From assembly GCF_902806685.2 (NCBI RefSeq), contig NC_048541.1:15448662-15512661 (forward strand): a stretch of 64,000 bases of DNA, given 5' to 3'. Positions 10,490 through 20,924 of this stretch are shown here, piece by piece. Each line of letters begins with the position of its first letter. Within the stretch, counting starts at the first letter, position 1. A model generated the notes under the pieces. That model was not told the DNA's origin. It saw only the letters and a program-made list of their open reading frames with translations, and did no database searches. The translations under genes and the position numbers were made by a program. This DNA is from Maniola hyperantus. Its lineage: Eukaryota > Arthropoda > Insecta > Lepidoptera > Nymphalidae.

Positions 10490-10707
10490 AAATTCCACGG
10501 ACTCGTACGAAGCGAGTCCCGGGTTCGATTCCTGGCAGGGGTTTGGAATTTTATTATTTCTAAATTTCTGATCTGGTCTGGTGGGAGGGGTATGGCAGTT
10601 TTTATTAAACCCAAACCCATTTGGTTTCTACACGACATCGTACCGGAACGCTAAATCGCTTGGCGGCACGGCTTTGCCGGTAGGGTGGTCCTATCAGACC
10701 AGACCAG
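10490..10707. mobile_element. S2 SINE with internal inversion
   Basis: A plus-strand head (B box GGGTTCGATTCCTGGCAGG, then CTGGTCTGGTGGGAG at about 10587) is joined to a minus-strand body (GGTATGGCAG..CATCGTACCGG..GCCGGTAGGGTGG) and a second, inverted CAGACCAGACCAG at 10695-10707. The copies at 40.4 and 58.6 kb show the collinear order. Confidence 0.75.
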
Positions 10708-11231
10708 TAGGGCGATTGTCTAAAACCTACATCAATCATTATTACAATCTCAATTGTTCTGATTGGCTGAATTTGTGCGATTCTTGTTGCAACAATGTAT
10801 TGTAGCCAGAGCTTTTTGACCTCATTCCACCCTCTTTTTTCTACAACCGCACCGCGCGCCACCGTAAGGAATTTCACCCTCACCATCTGGGTGTCTGGTG
10901 CACTTCGACCGTCCGCTGCGCCAGATCCTTCTTTCCACGCACGTGCAAACTGTGGAACAAACTAACATCGGCGGTGTTCCCATTAGATTATAACATGGGG
11001 TTATTCAAGGGGCGGACCAACAAATTCCTAAAAGGCCGGCAACGCATCGGCGGCTCCTCTGGTGCTGCAAATGTTCATGGGCGGCGGTAATCACTTAACA
11101 TCAGGTGACCCGCCTGCTCGTTTGCTCGCTATATCTATTTAAAAAAAAAGCCAATAGTGAGCGAGCGTTAACCAATCAGAGGTGATTGCGATCGTGTCAT
11201 TGTAGCTGTCAATCTCCCGCAATCGCGCACC
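10708..11231. mobile_element. TAGGGCGATTG MITE, split by a LINE tail
   Basis: Shares its left part (TAGGGCGATTGTCTAAAACC) and right part (CAATAGTGAGCGAGCGTTAA) with the unsplit copy at 59860-60017. Internal GTTCTGATTGG / CCAATCAGAG form an inverted pair. Non-coding. Confidence 0.7.
10809..11148 (+). mobile_element. LINE 3' end (Jockey/CR1-like), nested
   Basis: Inserted in the MITE with AGCCA duplicated at 10804-10808 and 11149-11153, and ends in a poly-A. In frame it encodes a recognisable lepidopteran ORF2 C-terminal pattern: TCKLWNKLTSAVFPLDYNMG then FLKGRQRIGGSSGAANVHG, followed by a stop and ATCACTTAACATCAGGTGAC. 5'-truncated, no RT domain. Shorter sister copies lie at 51064-51212 and 55770-55986. 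Confidence 0.82.
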
Positions 11232-11693
11232 TGAAATATGATAGGCATGGCCTGCCTACTGTCACCGCAGCTTTATAAGTATTTGGTAATACTAATCCGT
11301 GGCTTATGTCATGTCGGTCACTTTATTTCTCCTATTCCAAGCATGTTTATTCCTTGTTATTCAAATTATCCTCACTTTGATACTGAAATTCAGTAAAGTT
11401 TCCATCTATTTACTTACACTAAACAAACTATAAGGAATTTCCCCGAGCTCGTATTTTAACATGTGATATTTAGATGAAAAATATTCTCGATATTGCCGGT
11501 GGGTCTTTAGATTCCCTCCAACTGAAGTGCATTACTGCTCATAAATATATTGGAAATGTTCAGATACTTTATCTGCATTCACGGAGACGACTGGCACTCT
11601 TTAAATGCAGTTATTTCTTCGACCTCAATAGGCTTTACTATAAACTTAAATAAACTTCAAAGTTTATATGTAGGTATGTAACTTTATTATTTA
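11232..11693. other. Unassigned stretch
   Basis: No feature supported. Confidence 0.35.
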
Positions 11694-11935
11694 CTAAATG
11701 ATGCCCGCGACTTCGTCCGCGTGGATTTAGGATTTTTAAAAATCCCGCGGGTAGGTACCTACTCTTTATTTTTCCGGGATCAAAAATAGCTTATGCCTAT
11801 GTCCTTCCCCAGGAAGTACCTAAGCTAACTCTGTACCAAATTTCATCAAAATCGGTTAAACTGTTAGGCCGTGAAAAGCTGGCAGACAGACAGACAGACA
11901 GACACACTTTCGCATTTAGGTATAATATTAGTATA
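11694..11935 (-). mobile_element. H-A Helitron-like element, mutated ends
   Basis: Minus strand. The CTAG end is altered to TTAG at 11694 and the 5' TCCATA end is decayed. The body and the hairpin CGCGACTTCGTCCGCG are intact. Confidence 0.78.
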
Positions 11936-12062
11936 TTTGTATGGATTTATTTGTTTTATTGAAAAAGCACACAAAACAGGTTGTAACTACAAAGTGTCTA
12001 ACTATGTATAAAAACAATAGATCAGGATCTAAGTAGCTAGTTATCGATTTATATAGTGAAAG

Positions 12063-12155
12063 TAATAATAAAAAGAATAACCGGCTGAGTTTGTTCAGGG
12101 CTCTTCTCAGACTTGGGCGCGTTTGGAACCCTCGCAACGTTCGCGTAATAATTAT
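12063..12155 (+). mobile_element. CCCGGCTGAGTTTG repeat fragment
   Basis: AATAATAAAAAGAATAACCG to GTTCGCGTAATAATTAT. Matches the repeat at 7721 and 56962; both flanks diverge. Confidence 0.6.
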
Positions 12156-12409
12156 TTCCTAGTACCTCACCCATTTTGGAAAAGCACTACAGTTCACATT
12201 TACGAGCAACCAGTTTTTATTTACATTTGTCTATGACTCGTGTCGAGATCTGTCCTGCCTTATGGGTTACGTGAGCGGGTTCAAACACACGACCCTCTTT
12301 TATTCTGTCGGCTCAGCAGATTGCCACGAATCGGCAGTTTATGGCACTCTCTCACACTCCCTTGAAACGGTTTTCTTTACGACTTCTATTTATTTCAGCT
12401 TATTTTTTA

Positions 12410-12459
12410 CTAGCTCATGCCCGCGACTTTCCCGAAAAATCCTAAAATATATATTTAGA
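12410..12459 (-). mobile_element. 50-bp minimal H-B derivative
   Basis: Only the two termini remain: CTAG plus half of the hairpin at the left and TCTAAATATATA at the right. The element's interior is deleted. Confidence 0.6.
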
Positions 12460-12592
12460 TAGATTAAAATAACGCTGAAAATAACAAACAAAATCCGGTT
12501 TGACTTTTTCTATCACGCAATTAGTATTAATTTGAAAACTGGATTTTCAATGAAATCCTTTAATCTTCACTACTAACTCAGAAATAAATTAT

Positions 12593-12820
12593 GTAAATAT
12601 ATAAAAGGAAAAGGTGACTGACTGACTGACTGACTGACTGATCTATCAACGCACAGCTTAAACTACTGGACCGATCAAGCTGAAATTTGGCAAGCAGATA
12701 GCTCTTATGACGAAGGCATCCGCTCAGAAAGGATTTTTGAAAATTCAACCCCTAAGTGGGTGAAATAGGCGTTTGAAACTTGTGTAGTCCACGCGGACGA
12801 AGTCGTGAGCATAAGCTTGT
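12593..12820 (+). mobile_element. H-B Helitron-like element, decayed ends
   Basis: The 5' TC is changed to TG (TGTAAATATATAAAAGG) and the 3' CTAG to CTTG. The interior is intact, with a longer GACT run. Confidence 0.78.
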
Positions 12821-12828
12821 TTATAATA

Positions 12829-12953
12829 TGAAGGAAAATATCGTGAAGAAACATGCATGCCTATTGCCTAAGTGTTCTCCATAATGGTCTCAAAGGTGGT
12901 TGACTATGGCTAACCCCTTCTCAGTAGTGAGCCGGCAGAGTTCATGATGATGA
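12829..12953 (+). mobile_element. S1 SINE, 5'-truncated
   Basis: Begins TGAAGGAAAATATCGTGAAG. The tRNA head is missing. Ends ATGATGATGA. Confidence 0.75.
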
Positions 12954-13623
12954 TAATTTTAACAGTAAATTTTCCTTAAATAAACCATTAAATTCAAGCT
13001 TCAAAATCATGCGCTACATTTGACAGCTGGTAAAAATAAAATCACCGGCCATATTGCCAAATTGAATTGAATTCGCAATTCGCGCGAAGTGTTGTGTCAC
13101 ACGCACGCGGCTGCTTGCGACATGAGGGCACATTGTAGGGGTGGGACTTGCGCCCAGCCATCGATACTCTCATGCTTTATCGATAAAACAGCTTAAATAG
13201 TTTTTATTGCCTTTTTTTGACCCCACTGCCGTGAAACTCAAAAGGAGGGAGATGTGTTTGACCTGTTTGTATGCCCGTTCCTATGTCCGCTTGTTACTCA
13301 AAGGCTGAGCCGATTTTGATAAATGGTACGTCATTAGATTTTTCTTAATGGCGAAAGTGTAACTGGCCTACATAAAATTCTTAAAAAAACAAAATGGCGG
13401 ATTTGATGTGCTTTAAATTGTGGGCTGAAAAAGATGCAGTGCAAGCAGTCGAATTTTTTTGAAAACTTTTTAATTCTATAGAAGGTAAGAATTTGTCAAT
13501 TCTTATGAAACATAATCCTGATCTATTATAATAGGTAGATATATGTTGTTACGGTTAGTACAACAAAATATTATCTTGACTTAATTTATTTCATTGAAAT
13601 AGGATTTTTCTAAATATTAGGTA
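12954..13623. other. Unassigned stretch
   Basis: GC-richer patch at 13070-13160. The 13230-13400 segment resembles a dispersed repeat by style, but I find no second copy in the window. Confidence 0.3.
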
Positions 13624-13852
13624 CTAGATGATGCCCGCGACTTCGTCCGCGTGGATTTAGGTTTTTGAAAATCCCGTGGGAATACTTTGATTTACCGGGA
13701 TAAAAAGTGGCCTATGTCCTTCCCCGGGATGCAAGCTATCGCTGTACCAAATTTCGTCAAAATCGGCTGAACGGATGGACCGTGAAAGGCTAACAGACAG
13801 ATAGAGAGACAGACAGACGGACAGACAGACACACTTTCACATTCATAATGGA
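13624..13852 (-). mobile_element. H-A Helitron-like element
   Basis: CTAG and hairpin at the left, TCCAT 5' end at the right followed by T, with an expanded CAGACAGACGG stretch. Confidence 0.83.
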
Positions 13853-14160
13853 TGTTACCACAGTATTAAAAAGATTTTTTAGGATTTCAGTCATTGACCG
13901 TTGAAGTTATTGAGTTAAGTTAATAATAAAGAACAAAAGCTTTACTTTATATCGATACGTGTTACGAACATCACTATGCTCTATGATGCATTACAACGAT
14001 GCACTGACAATGGCAAGGGGGGATGGGGGTGCTTTGTGAACGGAAGAGTTCGCTACTCTTTTGGCAGCGAGAATTAGTAACTTTGCTAACTAAATTATAC
14101 ACTTCGAAACCGCTGGCGAGTGTTTTACCCATATTATACCTAGCTAAAACTTATAGTTTA

Positions 14161-14374
14161 CTAGCTTATGCTCGCGACTTCGTTCGCGTGAACTACTTCA
14201 AACCCCTATTTTACCCCATTAGGGGTTGAATTTTCAAAAATCCTTTCTTAGCGGATACCTACGTCATAACAGCTATCTGCATGCCAAATTTCAGCCCGAT
14301 CCGTCCAGTAGTTTGAGCTGTGCGTTTATAGATCAGTCAGTCAGTGAGTCACCTTTTCCTTTTATATATTAAGA
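14161..14374 (-). mobile_element. H-B Helitron-like element
   Basis: CTAG at 14161, hairpin, 5' TCTTAATATATAAAAGG end at 14374. It is followed by C rather than T because a second H-B copy begins at once. Confidence 0.82.
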
Positions 14375-14377
14375 CTA

Positions 14378-14535
14378 TCTTATGCTTGCGACTTCGTCCG
14401 CGTGAACTACTTCAAACCCCTATTTCACCCCCTTAGGGTTTGAATTTTCAAAAATCCTTTCTTAGCGGATACCGACGTCATAATAGCTATCTGCATGCCA
14501 AATTTCAGCCCAGTCCGTTCAGTAGTTACTGAAGT
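14378..14535 (-). mobile_element. H-B copy, 5' part missing
   Basis: Adjacent and same-strand to the previous element. It has the hairpin (GACTTCGTCCGCGTG) and stops at CCAGTCCGTTCAGTAG. Confidence 0.75.
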
Positions 14536-14748
14536 GAATAGAAGAAGAGTGAATAAGTACTGAAAGATTTGGGTAAATACAGAATTCGAAGCTTAATAAT
14601 TAAACCCATCAATACACGTTACGTTAAACCAGCTCCCGACTTCACGAGCTTATAGCTGTTTAGGTATTTTGTAAATAGGTTGTGAATACCTACAATATTA
14701 AGGTATAAGTTACAAAATATAGCGGGAAATACGGTATTTAACAACTAG

Positions 14749-15280
14749 TCCAAATATATAAAAGGAAAAGGTGACTGACTGACTGACTGATCTATCAACG
14801 CACAGCTCAAACTACTGAACGGATCGGGCAGAAATTTAATTTTATTTTATTTTATTTATTTATGAAATCGGACAACAATTGATCCATTATGTGTTAGTAA
14901 CAATAAATACTTAATAACTATGTTAGTACTTAATAACTAAAAGGGATTTAGTCCTCTGCACGAGTTTCCCCATCAGAGGACTATCCATTTTGTCCGCTAT
15001 CATGCGCAGGATCCCGTTGCTGCTTCCTCGGACTCTGGACAATAGTGATGCTGTTTTCTTGCGCCAGATGGCATCGAAGCCATCTGTCCGCGCCTCAGCA
15101 AACATAGCTGATGCACTACAGAACCGAGGTTGCCGCAACAAAATCCTGAACGCATTATTAATTTAGCATGCAGATAGCTGTTATGACGTAGGCATCCGCT
15201 TAGAAAGGATTTTTGAAAATACAACCCCTAAGGGGGTGAAATAGGGGTTTGAAATTTGTGAAGTCGCGAGCATAAGCTAG
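14749..15280 (+). mobile_element. H-B Helitron-like element, split by a LINE tail
   Basis: Starts TCCAAATATATAAAAGG and ends GAGCATAAGCTAG before T. The body is interrupted between GCAGAAATTT and AGCATGCAG by a retroposed fragment. Confidence 0.85.
14838..15159 (-). mobile_element. LINE 3' fragment nested in H-B
   Basis: Flanked by AATTT at 14833-14837 and 15160-15164. A T-rich start corresponds to a minus-strand poly-A tail. Minus-strand ORF 14923-15141 reads SASAMFAEARTDGFDAIWRK, then SLLSRVRGSSNGILRMIAD, ending Y-stop. This resembles the C-terminal tail of lepidopteran non-LTR ORF2 proteins. The clade is unknown. Confidence 0.7.
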
Positions 15281-15718
15281 TATTTTATAAAGACGAAAAC
15301 GGTTCAACGTGGCCTTGTAGAAAACGCTACCCGCTCTTGCCTTGTTACATCGCAAGCTTTTCTTGAGGCGGGTGTTTACTACGGATCCCGTCTTATCGGG
15401 GGCCCGCAGGCGGGGCCCGAGCGTATTTTTGTTAACAACTTCTTTTCAGGAATTTTCACTACAAGTACCTACTCGTTTCTACATTGTTGTGGGGCGCAGT
15501 TTGATTTCCTTGTTATCGACTTACCTATAATAAGGTACCTAGTGTACCTTTCGGATATTGCTAGAGAGACAAGTTTTGACTTTTTTTAATAGAGAAAATT
15601 TAAGAGTTTTCAGTTAACTATGGATTAAATTCCGCGTTCCTTTTATTCGACAAATAGTTCGCGCACAAATGTTTTGAAGTTTGTTTGCTTTTGTTGGAAT
15701 TACATTTAGATGTTTCTA
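15281..15718. other. Unassigned stretch
   Basis: No recognised gene. The plus ORF 15342-15530 has no family motif. Confidence 0.3.
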
Positions 15719-15794
15719 ACAAAACTTATTGCTGCTATTGAGACCATCATCATCATTAGATGATGATGGTCTCAATAGCAGCAATAAGTTTTGT
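15719..15794. repeat. Perfect 36-bp inverted repeat, 4-nt loop
   Basis: Arms 15719-15754 and 15759-15794 are exact complements around ATTA. The arms contain GACCATCATCATC / GATGATGATGGTC. The right arm abuts the RTE fragment starting GGCGTCCACTGCTG. Confidence 0.92.
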
Positions 15795-15832
15795 AGGCGT
15801 CCACTGCTGAACAATAAGTCTCTTGTGGTGAA

Positions 15833-16338
15833 TGAATGAATGAATGAATGAATTATTTATTTATTCAATAAAATGCAGGTAAAATAGGTTGAAACAATGT
15901 CTGATGAGCCTTATACATTTTACCGTAACTGGTGTTTGAATATTATTACCTTAAATTAAAAACATAAAAATAAGTAGGAATTAAAATACAAAGTTATACA
16001 TAGACTTCATACAATCAAAACAAAATATTAGTAATGAATAAAATGTCAACATAAGAAGTCCAAATTAATTATTGTTAATAACTTAAAATATCCTTATCCG
16101 TTACATAGTCCTTAATGTCGTAGTAATTCTTATGTATTAATATTTTGTAAAGTCTATTTTTAAACACTGTCAAAGACTTCTCTCTTAGATCGTCAGGTAA
16201 TTTATTGAATAATGCGATTGCCATACAGTACGCACTCCTTGAGTATACCGTTAGTTTTTGTGAAGGTATGCAAATTTAATTTTTTCGGTAAGTTCTTAAG
16301 TTCGCGTTATTGTTATGGACAGGGAATATGTCACTTTC
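15833..16338 (-). mobile_element. Jockey/CR1-like LINE 3' end, nested in RTE
   Basis: On the minus strand one frame encodes ALFNKLPDDLREKSLTVFKN followed by RLYKILIHKNYYDIKDYV, then TDKDI, an ORF2 C-terminal signature. Upstream is a SQKLTVYSRSAYCMAIA stretch. The 3' UTR ends in a TTCATTCATTCA tail. 5'-truncated. Confidence 0.82.
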
Positions 16339-16554
16339 ACAAGCCACAAACTTGCGCCGCTTGAATCGAGTAGCTCCTTGCGACTCCTTTGCTGTCGTCT
16401 GTCACCTAGAGGAGAGTCTACCAACCACCTTCCAATGCCGTGCTTGATGCTTCCCGGCGCGAGATCGCCATTCCATCGTCTATCGGCTTTCCTAATATGT
16501 GCCATGGCCATTGCCACTTCAGCTTCGCTGTGCTATGTCGTTTACTCTGGTCCT

Positions 16555-16917
16555 TTACCCTCAATTAGCGGTAAATAAAAAATATAGGATTAGTGATTAG
16601 TTAAATTAACTACTTACCTAAATTTTGTACTTATGTTAGAATATTAGAAATAGTGCTTTAAATGTAAAAAATTTGTTTACAAGTGATAACCGGTGTACTA
16701 AGGTTAGCATAACTAATTTTTATCCTATTGTTGGTGTATTTATGGTGTAAATAGAACGTTAAAATATGAAGCTGGTAAGTTTGTAAGGGGCGTCTTAGCC
16801 TGCCAAACTATGTTTAATTATATTTTTATGTGTTTATCCTAGGTTAATAGGACATAAACTATGTATATATTTTTGTTAATTATTAAAATATACATTTTTC
16901 AAACAAATAAAACAAAA
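16555..16917 (+). mobile_element. 363-bp retroposed sequence of unknown source
   Basis: Bounded by ACTCTGGTCCT at 16544-16554 and 16918-16928 (11-bp TSD). Ends AAACAAATAAAACAAAA, i.e. an AATAAA signal with a short A tail. AT-rich, no ORF, no similarity to other repeats here. It could be a processed 3' UTR retrocopy or a LINE 3' UTR. Confidence 0.75.
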
Positions 16918-17108
16918 ACTCTGGTCCTCCTACGGATCTTTTCATTTTTGATTTGATCACGTAGAAAAACTTTAAGCATAGCTCCATCGCCCTCTGAGTG
17001 ACTCTGAACTTTCTTATAAGGTCCATAGTTAGCGACCATGTCTCGGACCCATTATACATATTTCATCGCTGGTACCAGGCAACTAGCAGAGATTCTGTAT
17101 TAAGTATT

Positions 17109-17599
17109 AAAACTTACATTGACAATACATAAAAGTGTCGTGTTACTTATTTTCATTGCAACTTTCTTCCATCTTAAACGATATATAACCTTCAAAAACT
17201 TTACTAGAAGCCCCCTACGACTGGGGAAAAATGCGAACACAGTATTTGTATTAACGTTACAAACTTATTTTTCATCCAGGTTGAGGAAAATGGAAACTTA
17301 TTGCGCAGAAAATAGGGCTGAGGATGGGCGTAAATGTATTCAGTGATGTTACTTGCTCCGTACTAAAATTGCCTCTTCCCTCAATCTCTTCTTTTCCTTT
17401 TGTTGCGACACAGCAGTTCGGATTTGTGTTTTATTTTCTATTATTTATTGCCGACGAAACGGATGTGTCAATATCAGTTCTAGTTTGTTAGTTTTCGTGT
17501 AATTCGAGCGCGATGCGAAGTCTGCGAAGATTTGTTGAATCTGAACCAAGGTACCTAATAGTTGGGTATAATGACTATTTCTTTATTTTCTACTAGCTA
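17109..17599. other. Unassigned stretch
   Basis: No supported feature. Confidence 0.3.
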
Positions 17600-17860
17600 G
17601 AGCGGTGAAAGCCTAGTGGTTAAGAAGTGGTGTATTCGGGGATTTCGAGGATTCGATCATGCAGGCACCTTTAACTTTTCGGAGTTATGTGCTTTTTAAC
17701 TTTTAACAGTGAAGGAAAACATTGCGAGGAAACCTGCATGCCTGACATTTTTTCATAATGTTCTCAAAGTTACTGGTATGTGAACACGGCACTTGGCAAG
17801 CATGGTGGACTATGGCCAAATCCTTCTCATACTAGTACCACGTAGTGGGTTGAGATGATG
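17600..17860 (+). mobile_element. S1 SINE, diverged
   Basis: GCGGTGAAAGCCTAGTGGTT head, degenerate B box (GGATTCGATC), AACATTGCGAGGAAACC body, ATGATG tail. Older than the copies at 249 and 19954. Confidence 0.78.
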
Positions 17861-18133
17861 ACACTGCTTAGGTACTACTTTAAAAAGAAACACCTGTGCA
17901 AAATGTGGTTTTCTGTCTGTCAGTCAGTCAGTTTTATAAAGTAGATGCGTAATGCTTCGCATGCGTCGGATGTCTCACAACACGTGTCTATTTTTTTTTT
18001 GTTTCATTGTTTATCAATTTCCATACAGCTTTTTGAAAAACATTTAAAAATGGAACACTGCCGTTATGAACAAGCCACCGATCGACACAAAGACGGGCTA
18101 CGAGCTCTCTAACGCCCTATTTACATCGTTAGC

Positions 18134-18182
18134 TTTCCATTTTGCACCCATTTTGTACCTATTCTGCACCCATTTTGCACCT
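18134..18182. repeat. CATTTTGCACC short tandem repeat
   Basis: About four imperfect units of CATTTTGCACC(C). Confidence 0.6.
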
Positions 18183-18325
18183 AAATCGGTCGACAAACGT
18201 GAACCGTACCTCTACTCTACGTAGAGACAATACACTTGTATTGAACAAGGAATGAGTGCGTTTTTATTGTTAAAAATATTTTTACAAATAAAAATAATTA
18301 CTATGTACGTCTCCAGTAAGCAATA

Positions 18326-18510
18326 GAGCCTCAATAGCTCAACCGGTATAGGAGTGGACTGAAAACCGAAAGGTCGACGGTTCAAATCCCGCCCGTTGCA
18401 CTATTGTCGTACCTACTCCTAGCACAAGCCTGACGCTTAGTTGGAGAGGAAAGGGGAATATTAGTCATTTAATATGGCTAATATTCTTAATAAAAAAATA
18501 AAAAAAAAAA
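18326..18510 (+). mobile_element. S3 SINE
   Basis: The head GAGCCTCAATAGCTCAACCG..GACTGAAAACCGAAAGG..CGGTTCAAATCCC resembles tRNA-Phe (GAA in the loop). The constant tail includes GTCGTACCTACTCCTAGCAC and ends ATGGCTAATATTCT plus poly-A. Four relatives in the window share head and tail, so this is a SINE rather than a tRNA gene. Confidence 0.85.
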
Positions 18511-18573
18511 CTATATCCGTGCAAAATTTCATCAAGAGTGGTTGATTGTCGAAAAGACTTTCACAATAATTAA

Positions 18574-18789
18574 TCTAAATATATAAAAGGAAATGGACTG
18601 ACTGACTGTCTGATCTATCAACGCACAGCTCAAACTACTGGACGGATTGGGCTGAATTTTGGCATGCAAATAGTTATTATGACGTAGGCTAAGAAAGGAT
18701 TTTTGAAAATTCAACCCTAAGCGGGTGAAAGAGGGGTTTGCTGTAGACCACGCGGACGAAGGACGCACGCTTAGGCGAGCATAAACTAG
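18574..18789 (+). mobile_element. H-B Helitron-like element
   Basis: TCTAAATATATAAAAGG to ATAAACTAG. The hairpin region carries a small tandem disturbance (GACGAAGGACGCACGC). Confidence 0.82.
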
Positions 18790-18808
18790 TACTAAAATAA
18801 AAATATAG

Positions 18809-18956
18809 TTTTTTTTTTTTTTTAATTCAGATACAAGTTAGCCCTTGACTGCAATCTCACCTGGTGGTAAGTGATGATGCAGTCTAAGATGATAGCGGGC
18901 TAACCTGGAAGGGGTATGGCAGTTTTTATTAAACCCATACCCCTTTGGTTTTGGTT
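18809..18956 (-). mobile_element. S2 SINE, 5'-truncated
   Basis: The T run at 18809-18823 is the minus-strand A tail. Then TAGCCCTTGACTGCAATCTC and GGGTATGGCAGTTTTTATT. Stops at the TTTGGTTTT repeat. Confidence 0.82.
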
Positions 18957-19228
18957 TTGGTTGGTGGGTATTTTGTTTAGATATGGATTTAGGGTACGCG
19001 TTTTTAGACTACACAATTCAATACCAATAACCATTTGCCTTTAGTGATTTAGTATTTTTAAAACATACCTACCTACTTGTAGTTTAGTGATTTATTATTT
19101 TTCAAACCAGCAATGTATAGCGTGCAAAACTCCTTACAAAATTCCAAAGGATTCTTAAAAACCTAACTTCATGCAGATGAAATAGCGGGAAAAAGAAAAG
19201 GCTTAGTCACCTAATAAAAAAATTACAA
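18957..19228. other. Unassigned stretch
   Basis: Possible decayed H-A traces near 19130-19190; otherwise nothing. Confidence 0.3.
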
Positions 19229-19439
19229 TCAGTACCCTTATTATAAATGCGAAAGTGTGTTTGTTTGTTGGTTTGTTGGTTTGTCCTTCAATCACGTCGC
19301 AACAGTGCAACGGATTCACGTGATTAGATAAAGACCTGGAGAGTGACATAGGCTACTTTTTATCCCGGAAAATCAAAGAGTTCCAACGGGATTTTTAAAA
19401 ACCTAATTCCACGCGAACGAAGTCGCGAGCATCAGCTAG
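19229..19439 (+). mobile_element. H-D Helitron-like element, complete
   Basis: TCAGTACCCTTATTATAAAT start after A, ATCAGCTAG end before T, with the GTTTGTTGGTTTG and GACATAGGCTACTTTTTATC blocks. Confidence 0.87.
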
Positions 19440-19481
19440 TTTATAATAGTTAGTGATTTTGATTCAACAGCTAGAAGGTAA

Positions 19482-19686
19482 TCTAAATATATAAAAGGAA
19501 AAGGTGACTGACTGACTGATCTATCAACGCACAGCTCAAACTACTGGACGAATCGGGCTGAAATTTGGCATGCAGATAGCTATTATGACGTAGGCATCCG
19601 CTAAGAAAGGATTTTTGAAAATTCAACTGAAATAGGGGTTTGAAATTTGTGTAGTCCACGCGGACCAAGTCGCGGGAATTCTCTAG
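19482..19686 (+). mobile_element. H-B Helitron-like element
   Basis: Starts TCTAAATATATAAAAGGAAA after A. Ends GGGAATTCTCTAG before T. A short internal deletion removes the CCCCTAAGGGGG block. Confidence 0.85.
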
Positions 19687-19953
19687 TTGAGGTAATAAAA
19701 ACTAACTCTGGTTAGGTTAACAAATTCCTGGATTTTGCAATATCGTAAAACTGATTCTAGAGCTTTCAATTAGATTCGTTAAAACTTGCAAAGCGAAAAT
19801 TGTGCGAACAAAACAAAGCTAAATCTCAAACTTAGGGTTTCCGCAAACCACAGACATTTGATCGGTTGATAGTCTAGTCGGATCGGAGTGCGCTAGGTTT
19901 CATGAAGTGTACCTATAAGGCTAAGATCTGTAAAGTGCACTTTAACATTGCTT

Positions 19954-20291
19954 CATCATCATCATGATCAACCCATCACCGGCTCACTACAGCGCACAGG
20001 TCTCCTCTCAGAGTGAGAAGGGCTTTGGCCATAGTCTACCACACTGGCCAAGTGCGGATTGGCAAACTTCACACACCTTTGAGAACATTATGGAGAACTC
20101 TCAGGCATGCAGGTTTCCTCACGATGTTTTCCTTCACCGTTAATCCAAGTGATATTTTAATTCCTTAAAAAAAACGCACATAACTCTGAAAAGTTAGAGG
20201 TGCGTGCCCGGGATCGAACCCCCGACCTCCGATTGGAAGGCGGACGTCCTAACCACCAGGCTATCACAGCTTCATTCTTCATTCATTCAGC
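19954..20291 (-). mobile_element. S1 SINE with TSD
   Basis: TAACATTGCTT at 19943-19953 and 20292-20302. Full-length minus-strand copy with both tRNA promoter boxes. Confidence 0.88.
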
Positions 20292-20302
20292 TAACATTGC
20301 TT

Positions 20303-20664
20303 AGACTTACGTAACCCTACCGCTAAGGTTACTTCTCCCCTCCTCCCCTTCTAGCAACTAAACCGACGAAAAGTTTATAGTTTGCGGGGGTTCTAAGCAA
20401 AAATTTAGCGAAGCAAACCACTCGAAAACTAAAATCTCGAGACAAAGGCCCCGGTAGCGGGTAGCAGGGCCTGCGAGTGAAGGCGAACTATCGACGAGTT
20501 GCGGAAGACGCCAGCGAAAGCGAAAACTCGACGGTTATTTTCATTTAAGTTTCGAATTGCCGGCGCTTTTCTGCGCAAATTGTATTGAAATAGGGATTCG
20601 ATGAGGGGAAATTTTCGCTACCTTTAAAAATCAACTCATGCATACACAAAAGTATAGAATTTTA
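20303..20664. other. Single-copy GC-richer island
   Basis: About 20330-20600 is non-repetitive and GC-richer than its flanks, with no convincing ORF. Confidence 0.35.
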
Positions 20665-20851
20665 ATGGTGAAGGAAAACATCGTGAGGTAACCTGCATGC
20701 CTGAGAGTTCTCCATAATGTTCTCAAAGGTGTATGAAGTCTGTCAATCCGCACATGGCCAGCGTGGTAGACTATGGCCAAGACCCTTCTCACTCTGAGAG
20801 GAGACCCGTGCTCTGTAGTGAGCCGGCTATGGGTTGATCATGATGATGATT
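20665..20851 (+). mobile_element. S1 SINE, 5'-truncated
   Basis: Starts at GGTGAAGGAAAACATCGTGA and ends GATCATGATGATGAT. Confidence 0.83.
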
Positions 20852-20924
20852 GATCATAGAAGTTGATACGAGAACAACCTATGTAGTAACGTAAAGTTAT
20901 GATCTGACATCAATACAAATTACC

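Larger units (their letters stand above)
15795..17108 (-). mobile_element. RTE-like LINE fragment with two nested insertions
   Basis: Three host blocks in order: the 3' end (GGCGTCCACTGCTGAACAAT) at 15795-15832, the C-terminal coding part at about 16339-16554, and more coding sequence at 16918-17108 (CCTACGGATCTTTTCATTTT..). Together they follow the same order as the RTE copies at 26925 and 39898. Reading frames are broken. The gaps are filled by a Jockey-like tail and by a 363-bp retroposed sequence. Confidence 0.78.

Noticed and set aside
18326..18400. tRNA-Phe gene (and similar heads at 44421, 53668, 56572)
   Set aside because: The tRNA-like part is followed by a constant tail and A run in every copy, and the acceptor stem does not close. 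It is a SINE head.
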